DNA of 64,000 nt, taken from positions 37,639-101,638 of the forward strand of contig DASQMI010000094.1 of NCBI GenBank assembly GCA_035645555.1, in the 5' to 3' direction. This document shows positions 34,547 to 42,191 of the stretch, in pieces. The translations under genes and the position numbers were made by a program. The notes beneath the pieces are model-generated. The model made no database searches. It was not told the DNA's origin and saw only the letters and a program-made list of their open reading frames with translations. Position 1 is the first letter of the stretch; each line of letters begins with the position of its first letter. This DNA is from Lysobacter_F sp035645555 (lineage in GTDB: Bacteria; Pseudomonadota; Gammaproteobacteria; Xanthomonadales; Xanthomonadaceae).

Positions 34547-35941
34547 TTATTCCTCGCCGGGCCGGACCCGCGGCCGCCTTACGCCGCCGGTGAAACGACC
34601 GGCGATCCAGCGCAGCGGGCCGGTCATTCTCCAGTAAATCGATCCCGTCATCCGGGCCAGCTCCTGCTTGAGTGCCGCACACTCGGTGCGCACGGCCGCC
34701 AGATCCGCGCGCAACCGTGCGCCCTCCTCCTGCAGGGTCTCATGCTTGCGCACCGCATCCTCCGACCAACGGATCTGCGCTGTCAGATCCGAACGCAACC
34801 GGGCGCATTCTTCCTCAAGGTTCTCGTGCTTGCGCACCGCGTCCTCCGACCAGCGGATCTGCGCCGTAAGATCCGAACGCAACCGGGCGCATTCTTCCTG
34901 CAGGGTCTCGTGCTTGCGTACCGCTTCCTCCGACCAGCGCATCTGGGCCGCAAGCATGGAACGCAGTTCGTCGCGCTCCGCGCTAAGGAGATCGTGGCGA
35001 CGCACCGCCTCTTGCGACCACTCGATCTGTGCGCGCAGGTTCGACTCGAGCAGAGCCATTCCGACTGCCAGACGATCGGCCCGCGCCGCATGAGCGGATG
35101 CCATGTGGCCGAGAGCGTCCACCGTTTTCGCACAACGATCCCACGCCGTTTCGAACGCTCGACGAGGCGATTCCAGTATCTCCCAGGAACTTCTGCCAAC
35201 CGAGATGTCCTGCAGTGCGCGATACACGCTGTTGGCAATATCGCCAAACACGGTCGTCCCTACGGCGTTTTTGTGGACGTGCCGCTCACGCGCGTCAACG
35301 AAGTCAGTCAGGCGAGCGTCCGCCGTCGGGGGCTCGACGTCCAGTCGTTCGAGCGCCGCGCGCATGCTCGCATCGGGATCGCGCAGCAAGGCCTCGTAGG
35401 TGATCAGCGCCCTGGGCACGTGCCGGCTAGCCATTTCCGCTTCCAGCATGTGCCGGAGCCAGAGTAGATAGCCCACATCGGGTTCCCAACCGTTCCGACG
35501 CGCGATCGAACCCGCGACCTCCGAAGGCTCGCGCGCGACCAGCAACACGACCGGATTCACACCGGCAGCAGGCAGCATCTCCAGCCACAACGGCAGGAAG
35601 CGGCAGATGCGCGGATCCTTCACTGCCCACACGGCGGCCGATCCGAACTCGTCGCGAGCGAAACGCGCGATCTCCTGCCGCGCGCGTCGCGCGGCGATGC
35701 CCTCTGACCAGCCGTCGGGCAGCGCGCGCACGTCGTCCCAGCGCCGACCCAACCGACGGAGCAGACGCTCGTGCAGCGCAACCGCGCGTTCGTTCTCCCA
35801 GTAGCCTCTCGGGTTGTCCTCGCCCGGCGCCAGCAACCGCTCCCCCATCGCCACGCCGAGACGCGCCAAGGCTCCCGCGGTGGCCGAAGTGCCGCTTCGG
35901 TGCATGCCCGCTACCAGGATGGCGGTGCTCCTAAGGCTCAC
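34547..35941 (-). CDS. Sulfotransferase-like protein with four-unit coiled coil, copy 2
   Basis: Protein of 464 residues, the same length as copy 1. The N-terminal domain has the PAPS loop GMHRSGTSATAGALARLG, EDNPRGYWE, RWDDVRALPDGW, AVKDPRICRFLPLW and the 3'-phosphate site AREPSEVAGSIARRN. Residues 302-413 are four 28-residue units (LTAQIRWSEDAVRKHE type). The tail (SIYWRMTGPLRWIAGRF) is basic and aromatic. The start is a GTG at 35941 overlapping the wzt2 stop (GTGA); the frame stays open far upstream inside wzt2, so size alone would mislead. Proposed role: capping and measuring a glycan chain recognised by the adjoining Wzt (inference, by analogy with WbdD). Confidence 0.8.
   Translation of the reverse strand: MSLRSTAILVAGMHRSGTSATAGALARLGVAMGERLLAPGEDNPRGYWENERAVALHERLLRRLGRRWDDVRALPDGWSEGIAARRARQEIARFARDEFGSAAVWAVKDPRICRFLPLWLEMLPAAGVNPVVLLVAREPSEVAGSIARRNGWEPDVGYLLWLRHMLEAEMASRHVPRALITYEALLRDPDASMRAALERLDVEPPTADARLTDFVDARERHVHKNAVGTTVFGDIANSVYRALQDISVGRSSWEILESPRRAFETAWDRCAKTVDALGHMASAHAARADRLAVGMALLESNLRAQIEWSQEAVRRHDLLSAERDELRSMLAAQMRWSEEAVRKHETLQEECARLRSDLTAQIRWSEDAVRKHENLEEECARLRSDLTAQIRWSEDAVRKHETLQEEGARLRADLAAVRTECAALKQELARMTGSIYWRMTGPLRWIAGRFTGGVRRPRVRPGEE
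34703..35038 (-). repeat. Four tandem 84-base units coding a coiled coil (copy 2)
   Basis: Units run 34955-35038, 34871-34954, 34787-34870 and 34703-34786. The last three are nearly identical at DNA level (AQIRWSEDAVRKHE with L(Q/E)EECARLRSD). Each unit is 28 codons, four heptads, so loss or gain of one unit would keep both reading frame and coiled-coil register. Confidence 0.93.
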
Positions 35942-37266
35942 TCGAGCACCCCCAACTTTGGCGCGAAGTCCAGGTTGACGAGCCCGGTGACGCGCCTGTT
36001 GCGATCGGCCATCACTCGGAACATCGCGGCGTCTACGATGCGGTCCACATACTCCTCGCTTGGCCCGAACTGCGCGACCACGCCCGCATTGAGAAAGTAA
36101 ACCCCCGGTGCGAGAAGACAGCGCCACCGGAAGCGGACCGCCAGCACGGTTCCTACATCCACGACGCGCACCTCGTCCGCGAGCGGCGCTACGAGGCCGC
36201 CGATTTCGATGCCGGTGACGTTGCGGATCATCATGCCGCACCGCACGCCCGCAAGCGGCTGAGCGACGGCAACCGTATAACAATAGTCGTACTCCTGCCC
36301 GGGGATCAGGACATTCACACGTCTGCCATCGAGCGTCTGCAGATGCGGATCCTGTATCAATGCACCGCGGCTCGGATAACGTACCGTGCTCGAAGGGACG
36401 AGGCCGGCATCCCAGGCGTCTTCTGCCACCGGATGGGCAGAGGATAGGGAAAGGCCGTTACCCGCACGGGGTTCGGCCGCGCGACCAGCACGCAAATCAG
36501 CGCGGATGTCCTCCACGTGGTCGGCAGGTGCGTATAGCAGCTTCTGATAGCTCGCCACGACGCGTTTTGGCGTTCCCTCCATCAGCAGCTCACCGCGGTC
36601 CAGAAGCAACGCGCGGTCGCAAAGATCCACCACCGTCGCTGCCGAGTGCGACACGAACAGGATCGTGGTACCGGAGGAGCGGATCTCCTCAATCTTCGCG
36701 AAGCACTTGCGCTGGAATGCTTCGTCACCGACCGAAAGCGCTTCGTCGACGACCAGGATCTCGGGCTTCACATGGATCGCGACCGCGAACGCTAGGCGGA
36801 CGAACATGCCGCTGGAATAGTTCTTCACCGGCTGCTCGATGAACTCGCCAATGTCGGCAAAGGCGGCGATCGAGTCGAATCGCTCGGCGACCTCCTCATG
36901 CCTCAGCCCCAGCAGGGTTCCATTGAGAAAGACATTCTCGCGTCCCGTGAATTCGGGATTGAAGCCGGACCCGAGCTCCAGTAGCGCCGCCACCCGTCCA
37001 GCCACTTCGATGCTGCCCGACGTGGGCGTCAACGTCCCGCAGATCAACTGCAGCAGCGTTGATTTACCTGACCCGTTACGGCCGACGATTCCGACGGTCT
37101 CCCCGCGCCGGATGTCCAAGTCCAGCGGCTTCAGCGCGTGAAATTCGTCGTACCACGTTTCGCGACGGCGGATCCGCAGCATCTGCAACAGCCGATGATG
37201 CGGTTTGCGATAAATCAGGTAGGTCTTGGCGAGTCCGCGCACGCGGATCGCAACGTCATCAGACAT
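35938..37266 (-). CDS. wzt: O-antigen ABC exporter ATPase with C-terminal glycan-binding-like domain, copy 2 (no adjacent wzm)
   Basis: ATPase of 442 residues. Walker A is GRNGSGKST (62-70), the signature KNYSSGMFVRLAF, Walker B EILVVDEALSVGDE. The C-terminal domain repeats the design of copy 1 (IQDPHLQTLDGRRVNVL, VAQPLAGVRCGMMIRN, LAPGVYFLNAGVV), with a sequence divergent enough to expect a different ligand. Start ATG at 37266 (MSDDVAIRVRGLAKTY) has GGAG upstream. No permease lies upstream (37267-37961 is empty) or downstream, so this subunit must either work with Wzm at 28139-28972, use a permease elsewhere, or be a relic. Reading frame and motifs are intact. Confidence 0.92.
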   Translation of the reverse strand: MSDDVAIRVRGLAKTYLIYRKPHHRLLQMLRIRRRETWYDEFHALKPLDLDIRRGETVGIVGRNGSGKSTLLQLICGTLTPTSGSIEVAGRVAALLELGSGFNPEFTGRENVFLNGTLLGLRHEEVAERFDSIAAFADIGEFIEQPVKNYSSGMFVRLAFAVAIHVKPEILVVDEALSVGDEAFQRKCFAKIEEIRSSGTTILFVSHSAATVVDLCDRALLLDRGELLMEGTPKRVVASYQKLLYAPADHVEDIRADLRAGRAAEPRAGNGLSLSSAHPVAEDAWDAGLVPSSTVRYPSRGALIQDPHLQTLDGRRVNVLIPGQEYDYCYTVAVAQPLAGVRCGMMIRNVTGIEIGGLVAPLADEVRVVDVGTVLAVRFRWRCLLAPGVYFLNAGVVAQFGPSEEYVDRIVDAAMFRVMADRNRRVTGLVNLDFAPKLGVLE

Positions 37267-37912
37267 CCACTCGCTCCGCTCAGCACAAGCTCCGCTCAGG
37301 TGCCCCGGCCCGTCCAGAACTGGCCTGCCGCGGGGCCCAGCGCACGACAGCGACCAGCCGACACCCCACCCGCCGCCCCGCGGCATCCGGAGACACGCCG
37401 CAGGGGAACCGACCCCGCGACCATGCCCACCGCGCGTGGTGGGTAACGCCAAGGCAGTGCAGAAAAGAAGCGCATGTTACTGGATAAGCCACCCCACGCG
37501 CGGCAACTCCACTCCGACCAGGCGAGCAAAAAAGCCCCTTGCCGGCCACACCCAGCCCCGCTTGCCCTCGGAAGCGCCGCGAAACGCCGTGTCATTGACT
37601 CAACGCCCGTGGGACGCAACTTGCTGCTCGACCTGGGCATAGCAGGCCTGCAGCGGCGATAGAAGCGCTTGGGAGCGGGGGCGGTGTCGGAAAGACCGCT
37701 GCCGGTGGGAGCCCGGCATGAACAGCTCTCCAGCAAAGGGCCGCTTCGTGTCGCCTGCCAAGTTTCAGACCGACGCCCGGCAGAAAGGATGGGCCACGGC
37801 ACGACACTTCCGCCGCCATCACCCGACGTTAGCGTCGGCAACCCCGCACTCCGGGCGTCGCGCCACGAGATCCTCCCGAAATCTGCTCGGGCTTGCTTGG
37901 GGGTACAAAGAG
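37267..37912. other. Gene-free stretch upstream of wzt2
   Basis: No convincing gene was seen on either strand over about 650 bases; frames here are open only through high GC. It holds the presumed promoter of the second polysaccharide module (reverse strand) and text like GCTTGGGAGCGGGGGC near 37670, similar to dispersed xanthomonad repeats. A wzm would be expected at this place, upstream of wzt2, but no membrane-helix-coding frame is visible. Confidence 0.55.
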
Positions 37913-37936
37913 AAAGGCCCGCCGAAGCGGGCCTTT
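37913..37936 (-). terminator. Strong symmetrical terminator after the secreted protein gene
   Basis: AAAGGCCCGC, loop CGAA, GCGGGCCTTT gives a perfect ten-base stem flanked by A and T runs. It lies 25 bases past the stop of the gene at 37962-39254 and could end transcription from both sides. Confidence 0.92.
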
Positions 37937-37961
37937 CCAAAGCCACTGATCCGGACAGCGA

Positions 37962-39254
37962 TCAGTTGGTGCCCGGACGCACCATCACGTGGTTGCTGAT
38001 CGAGCCGTTGGCCGGGTTCACGATCTGGTACACGCCCTGGATCTGGTCCGTCGGCGCGTCGACCGTGATGATCACCGTCGCACGGGTGCCGGCGCTGAAG
38101 CCGGTGATGAACGTGTTGGTCTCGAAGAAGCGGCTGCCATTGGCCGGGATGGTGCCGGTCATGTTGGCGGCGTTGGTCGAGATCACGTTGCCGTCTTCGC
38201 CGATCACGCGGATGCTGTACGGACGCTCCACCGAGCCAGTGTTGCTCAGCATGATACGGCTCAGGTAGCCGGCCGGCAGCTGCACCAGCGGGGCCTGCAG
38301 CTCGGTACCGTTGCGGACGATCTCACCGGCGTCGACCGTGATGGTGCTGGTCACCTGATAGCCGGCGTTGGCGACGGCGTTCAGGGTCGCGGTGTAGCTG
38401 CTGATCTGGATGGCGTCGGTGCCGTTCTCGACGTACAGCAGGTTGCCGTTCAGGCCGGGGACGATGGTGTCGCGTTCGAACGTCATCGCCTCGTCATCGA
38501 CGGTGTCAGCCGACAGGCCGTCCCACTCCAGATCGGTCGCCGCGGTGAAGTCACCCGCGACCACGACGGTGGTGTCCGGATCGAAGATGTCGGCGAGCGT
38601 GATCTGGGTGCCGTCCGCCTTCAGGACGCCAGCCACCTCTTCGAACTGCAGCTCGCCGAACACGCCGCCGGCGACGAAAGCAGTGTAGTCGGTCGCCACG
38701 TCGGCGGTCGCCTCACCCGGGGTGGCGTCGAACACGAAGCCGGACTCGCGCTCGATCACCGTCACCATGCCGGTGGTGGCGATGCGGCCGGTCGCGCCAC
38801 CCGCCTGCGCCTGCGACGGCTGGTCGTAGATCGAGAACGAGCAGCTGACGTCACCGCCGTCTTCCAGCGTGTTGTCGCCTTCCACGGTGAGCGTGATGGA
38901 CTCATCCGCGCCAAGGCCGCCCGCGGTCATCGAGAAGAACAGGGCCGAGGTGCCCTCGCCGTTGATGGCGCCGACAGCGAGATCGCCGCTACCGGAAGTC
39001 ACGGCGACGTTGTCCATCGTCAGGTTGGCCGAGCACTCGAAGCGGCCGTAGCGCACCTCGCCCGGGCTGAAGTTGTAACCCACCGGGAACACCACATCGT
39101 CTTCGATGGTGGTGAGCAGGGTGCCGTCCTCCAGTTCCGATGCGAACACCACGGCATCGGTGTCGGGGTCCAGGTCCACCGCGGCATTGGCGTTCGCCGT
39201 GACCAGCAGGCCGGCAGCGATCGCGGTCGCGAGCAGCTTCTTGTTCAGAGACAT
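37962..39254 (-). CDS. Secreted acidic protein of unknown function
   Basis: Exported protein of 430 residues with a Sec signal peptide (KKLLATAIAAGLLVTANANA). The mature part is rich in D, E, T, V, G and A, with few K and R. It is predicted strand-rich, with two close cysteines in FECSANL and VSCSFS that could pair. No known domain was recognised; the composition recalls S-layer-like or surface-coat proteins. AGGAG is placed eight bases before the ATG, a good promoter lies upstream, and a strong terminator follows, so high expression as a single gene is likely. Its place just downstream of the T2SS operon makes it a candidate T2SS substrate (inference). Confidence 0.8.
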   Translation of the reverse strand: MSLNKKLLATAIAAGLLVTANANAAVDLDPDTDAVVFASELEDGTLLTTIEDDVVFPVGYNFSPGEVRYGRFECSANLTMDNVAVTSGSGDLAVGAINGEGTSALFFSMTAGGLGADESITLTVEGDNTLEDGGDVSCSFSIYDQPSQAQAGGATGRIATTGMVTVIERESGFVFDATPGEATADVATDYTAFVAGGVFGELQFEEVAGVLKADGTQITLADIFDPDTTVVVAGDFTAATDLEWDGLSADTVDDEAMTFERDTIVPGLNGNLLYVENGTDAIQISSYTATLNAVANAGYQVTSTITVDAGEIVRNGTELQAPLVQLPAGYLSRIMLSNTGSVERPYSIRVIGEDGNVISTNAANMTGTIPANGSRFFETNTFITGFSAGTRATVIITVDAPTDQIQGVYQIVNPANGSISNHVMVRPGTN

Positions 39255-39449
39255 TCTTTTTAGCTCCTAAGCTTAGGATTGTTTGGTGTTGCGTCCACGC
39301 CTGGACACTACCCACCGCCCGCACGCACGTGCCGGCGCCGGCACCCGGATCGACCCCGCGCGGTGGTGGTCATCATGACCCCGCCTCCCCGTGGTTCTCC
39401 CCTTCCTGCGCATGCTCAAGCACTGCACAGTCCCCAGGCGTCGGGGCCG

Positions 39450-39479
39450 ACTATACGGGGGCCGTTCAACCAACGTCAA
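39450..39479 (-). promoter_or_regulatory. Sigma-70-type promoter of the secreted protein gene
   Basis: On the reverse strand TTGACG (39474-39479) and TATAGT (39450-39455) are 18 bases apart. Transcription from about 39443 would give a leader of nearly 190 bases before the ATG. The leader contains a perfect 16-base palindrome, GTGCCGGCGCCGGCAC, at 39329-39344, which could fold into a hairpin. Confidence 0.7.
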
Positions 39480-39525
39480 TCTATCTAAAGCGCTCAGTTT
39501 TCTAACTGTGAACTGTACAGGCGGC

Positions 39526-41670
39526 TCATCCGTCCTGCCCTGTACCGAAGCGCGCACGGATGGCATCGGTGATCGCGCGGGCCTGGGTCGCGTCCTCGAC
39601 CACGTAGGGTGTGATGAGCATCAAGAGTTCAGTCTTGGTGCCCTCCCGGAGGCGGTTCTGGAACAGGCGACCGACCACGGGAATGTCCCCGAGCAGCGGC
39701 ACCTTGCTCTTGCCGTCGCTGTTGCTGCTGGAGATCAGCCCACCCAGCAACATGCTCTCGCCGTCCGAAAGGGTCAGGCTGGTCTGCAGCCTGCGGCTGA
39801 AGATGCTTGGCGATGAGATGTCGCTGATTTCGTTGGGCGAGGCCTCGCTGACCTCCTGGCTCAGCTTGAGGTCGACGCGCTGCCCCGAATGCACCACGGC
39901 CTCGAGCTCGAGCAGGACACCGGTCTTGCGGTATTGGATGGACTGGAGGACAGAAGGCGTGTCGCCCGGGTTGGGCAGATCCGGAGCCGTCGCCTGACTG
40001 GTGATGACCGGCACCTCCGTACCCACGTCGATGCTGGCGGTCTCGCCACTCTTTACCAGCAGGCGCGGAGTGGACAGGATCGAGACGCGCCTGTCGCGTG
40101 CGAACAGGTTCACGAGGGCGCTGACCTGACCCGAGGACGAGAGCGCGCGCCATACCAGCCCGCCGGTGTTCGGCTGGTTCCCCCGCAAGGCGGTCAGGGG
40201 GCCGCTCATGCCCTCGAACTCGATGTTGCGCAGGGCCCATTCGATGCCATGGCTGAACTCGTCCGTCAGGGTGACCTCGGCAATCGTCACCTCGATGACT
40301 ACCTGTCGTGCAGGCTGGTCCAGGCGCGCAAGCACGCCCTGGATGGCACGCCAGCGCTGCCCGTCGCCCTGGTAGACGATGACGTTGCGGATCGGATCGA
40401 CGGCCAGCTGCCCGGCGGCACCGCCCATCGTCACGGTTCGGTTCGCCGTGCTCCTCGGCGCCTGCCCGCCTTCGTTGTTGCCGCGTGCCGTCCCTGTCGC
40501 AGGCGGTGTCGCTGCCGGGGGGGCGCCCGTCGTGGTCCCACCCACCAGCGTCTGCAGGACCGGTAGCAAAGATTCGACCGTGGTATGCCGGGCGGCATAC
40601 ATGAAGACGCCTCCGCCTCCCGCATTGGGATTGGCAGGCTGATCCAGACGCTCGGCCCACTCGGTCACGGCGCGCAGCGCCGGCTCGGATTCGCTGAAGA
40701 CGATGAGCGCGTTTGCGGACTGGACCGGCACGAACGTAAGCGCGCCTGCCGTCCCCGGACCGGTGCGGACGGTGAAGCCCTGCGCCGCGAGCACTTCCCT
40801 GAGCTCGGCGGCAAGCTGGTCGACCGAAAGATAAAGCGGGTTGATGCGAATCGAGCGCTTGTCGCGCAGCGCGGAACGATCCAGCGTCAGCACCGCCTCC
40901 ATGGCGGCCTGGACCGACTCGCCCGGCCCGCTGATCAGCAGCGCATTCGCTTCGATCAGCTCGATCAGCGTCACCGACTTGTTGCCGAGAAGACTGCGGA
41001 CCTGCGCGGCGACACGCCCGGGCTCGCTGGCATCCAGCGGGACGGCGGCGAAAACGGTCCGCTGGCCCGCGGGAACGTCGGGCAGCGCGCGGGTCACGAG
41101 CACCTTGGGTACGCCGCCGCTCGCCGTCTGCATCGGACTGAAGCGAAGCAGCCCGCCGACCTCGCGAATCTGGATGCCGTAGTTGCGAAGCACTTCCGCG
41201 GCAATCCGATAGATCTTGTCCGGCGGTTGCGGCTCTGTCACCCGCAAGCTCACCAGCTCGGGGCGATCACGCACCGCCTGTTCGATCTCAAGCGAGAAGC
41301 CCAGCTCGGTGCCGAACACGACGTTGATGAACGCCGAGATGGGTACCCCGTCCAGCACGAGCGACACCGGCTGCTTGGCTGGCACCTCAGGCACGCGGAT
41401 CTCGGTGTCCTCGGCTTTCTTCTGCGGGACCAGTGGCCGCTGGGTCGGCCCTTCCTCGATGCGAGGCCGCGTCGGCTCGCCGGGTCCCTGCAACACCTCC
41501 CCTTGGGGGGTGGGCGGGTTCGGAGCGCGCAGTGGCTCAGGCAGCTTGGGCGGCTTGGTCGCGCACGCCGCCAGCAGTCCGAGGAGAACCCCGACCGACA
41601 ACGTGCGTGCGGAGCCGTGCCACGCCCGGACGAGAGCACTGCGGAGATCGAGCAGGTTGGGTCGGCTCAT
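39526..41670 (-). CDS. gspD: Type II secretion system secretin (lipoprotein)
   Basis: Outer-membrane secretin XpsD/GspD of 714 residues. Residues 1-36 form a signal peptide with lipobox LLAAC, so it is a lipoprotein as known for Xanthomonas XpsD. N0-N3 domains follow (VPISAFINVVFGTELGFSL, LYLSVDQLAAELREVL, ANALIVFSE), with a low-complexity TTTGAPPAATPPATGTA insert around residue 345. The C-terminal secretin domain shows VVIEVTIAEVTLTDEFSHG, RLLVKSGETASIDVGTEVP, and GGLISSS with VPLLGDIPVVGRLF. It is the last gene of the operon, start overlapping the gspN stop (ATGA). Confidence 0.95.
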   Translation of the reverse strand: MSRPNLLDLRSALVRAWHGSARTLSVGVLLGLLAACATKPPKLPEPLRAPNPPTPQGEVLQGPGEPTRPRIEEGPTQRPLVPQKKAEDTEIRVPEVPAKQPVSLVLDGVPISAFINVVFGTELGFSLEIEQAVRDRPELVSLRVTEPQPPDKIYRIAAEVLRNYGIQIREVGGLLRFSPMQTASGGVPKVLVTRALPDVPAGQRTVFAAVPLDASEPGRVAAQVRSLLGNKSVTLIELIEANALLISGPGESVQAAMEAVLTLDRSALRDKRSIRINPLYLSVDQLAAELREVLAAQGFTVRTGPGTAGALTFVPVQSANALIVFSESEPALRAVTEWAERLDQPANPNAGGGGVFMYAARHTTVESLLPVLQTLVGGTTTGAPPAATPPATGTARGNNEGGQAPRSTANRTVTMGGAAGQLAVDPIRNVIVYQGDGQRWRAIQGVLARLDQPARQVVIEVTIAEVTLTDEFSHGIEWALRNIEFEGMSGPLTALRGNQPNTGGLVWRALSSSGQVSALVNLFARDRRVSILSTPRLLVKSGETASIDVGTEVPVITSQATAPDLPNPGDTPSVLQSIQYRKTGVLLELEAVVHSGQRVDLKLSQEVSEASPNEISDISSPSIFSRRLQTSLTLSDGESMLLGGLISSSNSDGKSKVPLLGDIPVVGRLFQNRLREGTKTELLMLITPYVVEDATQARAITDAIRARFGTGQDG

Positions 41671-42191
41671 CGGTTGTTTCTTCTTCTGGTTGCAGTCGCA
41701 GCCCGCGCCTGAGGCGCGGTGGGGCCGCCGGCTCCGGTCAACGGAAGGGGGTCGGCGAGCAGTTCCTGTTCGTGGCGTTCTCCCTTGCCGTCCCGCCAGA
41801 CGACACGGAACCGTGTCACTGACAGGACGCGCCCCCCATCGGGCAGGCGCCCGCCTGCGCGGACGCGATGCTCCAACGGCTGGCCCGGAACGACGAACAG
41901 CGCTTGGAAATGGCGAGGCCCGGAGGCGATCACGCCAACAGGCATGGGCGGCGGTGGAGGGGGCGGAGGTGGCGGCACCGGTGGAGGGGGAGGCGCTCCC
42001 CAAGGCGCGCGTTCCGCCCACACCAGGTCTGGTGCCTTGAGCGCCGGAGTGCCGCCTTGAGGCAGGCGCCACGCCGGCTGGCGCACCGCGCCCGAGTCAT
42101 CAGTACGCGGCAGACCACTGCGATACGCAAGCAGGGCACCCAGTGCGGCGGCGACCAGCATCCCCGCCCCCGCGCGCATCCAGGCGCTCAT
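41667..42191 (-). CDS. gspN: Type II secretion protein N (XpsN, GspC-like role)
   Basis: Inner-membrane protein of 174 residues with one N-terminal helix (AGAGMLVAAALGALLAY), a proline tract (two runs of six to ten prolines around residue 75) and a short periplasmic domain (HFQALFVVPGQPLEHRVRAG, GGRVLSVTRFRVVW). The latter reads like the homology region by which GspC contacts the secretin. It matches the position of xpsN in Xanthomonas, where N works with L and M. No separate gspC was found, so this protein probably takes that place. It overlaps gspM and gspD by four bases each. Confidence 0.82.
   Translation of the reverse strand: MSAWMRAGAGMLVAAALGALLAYRSGLPRTDDSGAVRQPAWRLPQGGTPALKAPDLVWAERAPWGAPPPPPVPPPPPPPPPPMPVGVIASGPRHFQALFVVPGQPLEHRVRAGGRLPDGGRVLSVTRFRVVWRDGKGERHEQELLADPLPLTGAGGPTAPQARAATATRRRNNR

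Noticed and set aside
36283..36290. Extension of the second sulfotransferase gene upstream to 36283
   Set aside because: The frame is open only by chance inside wzt2; the PAPS motif begins just after GTG 35941, which overlaps the wzt2 stop.
37296..37946. 216-codon reverse frame in the gap upstream of wzt2
   Set aside because: It runs through a terminator, is rich in R, P, S and G, has no membrane helices, and resembles no exporter permease.
16345..37961. Search for insertion sequences, transposases, integrases or tRNA attachment sites bounding the island
   Set aside because: None was recognised; the island borders look like allelic exchange between conserved genes, not integration.
19922..37961. 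JUMPstart/ops element (GGCGGTAGC) upstream of the polysaccharide operons
   Set aside because: No convincing match was noticed on either strand near the operon starts.
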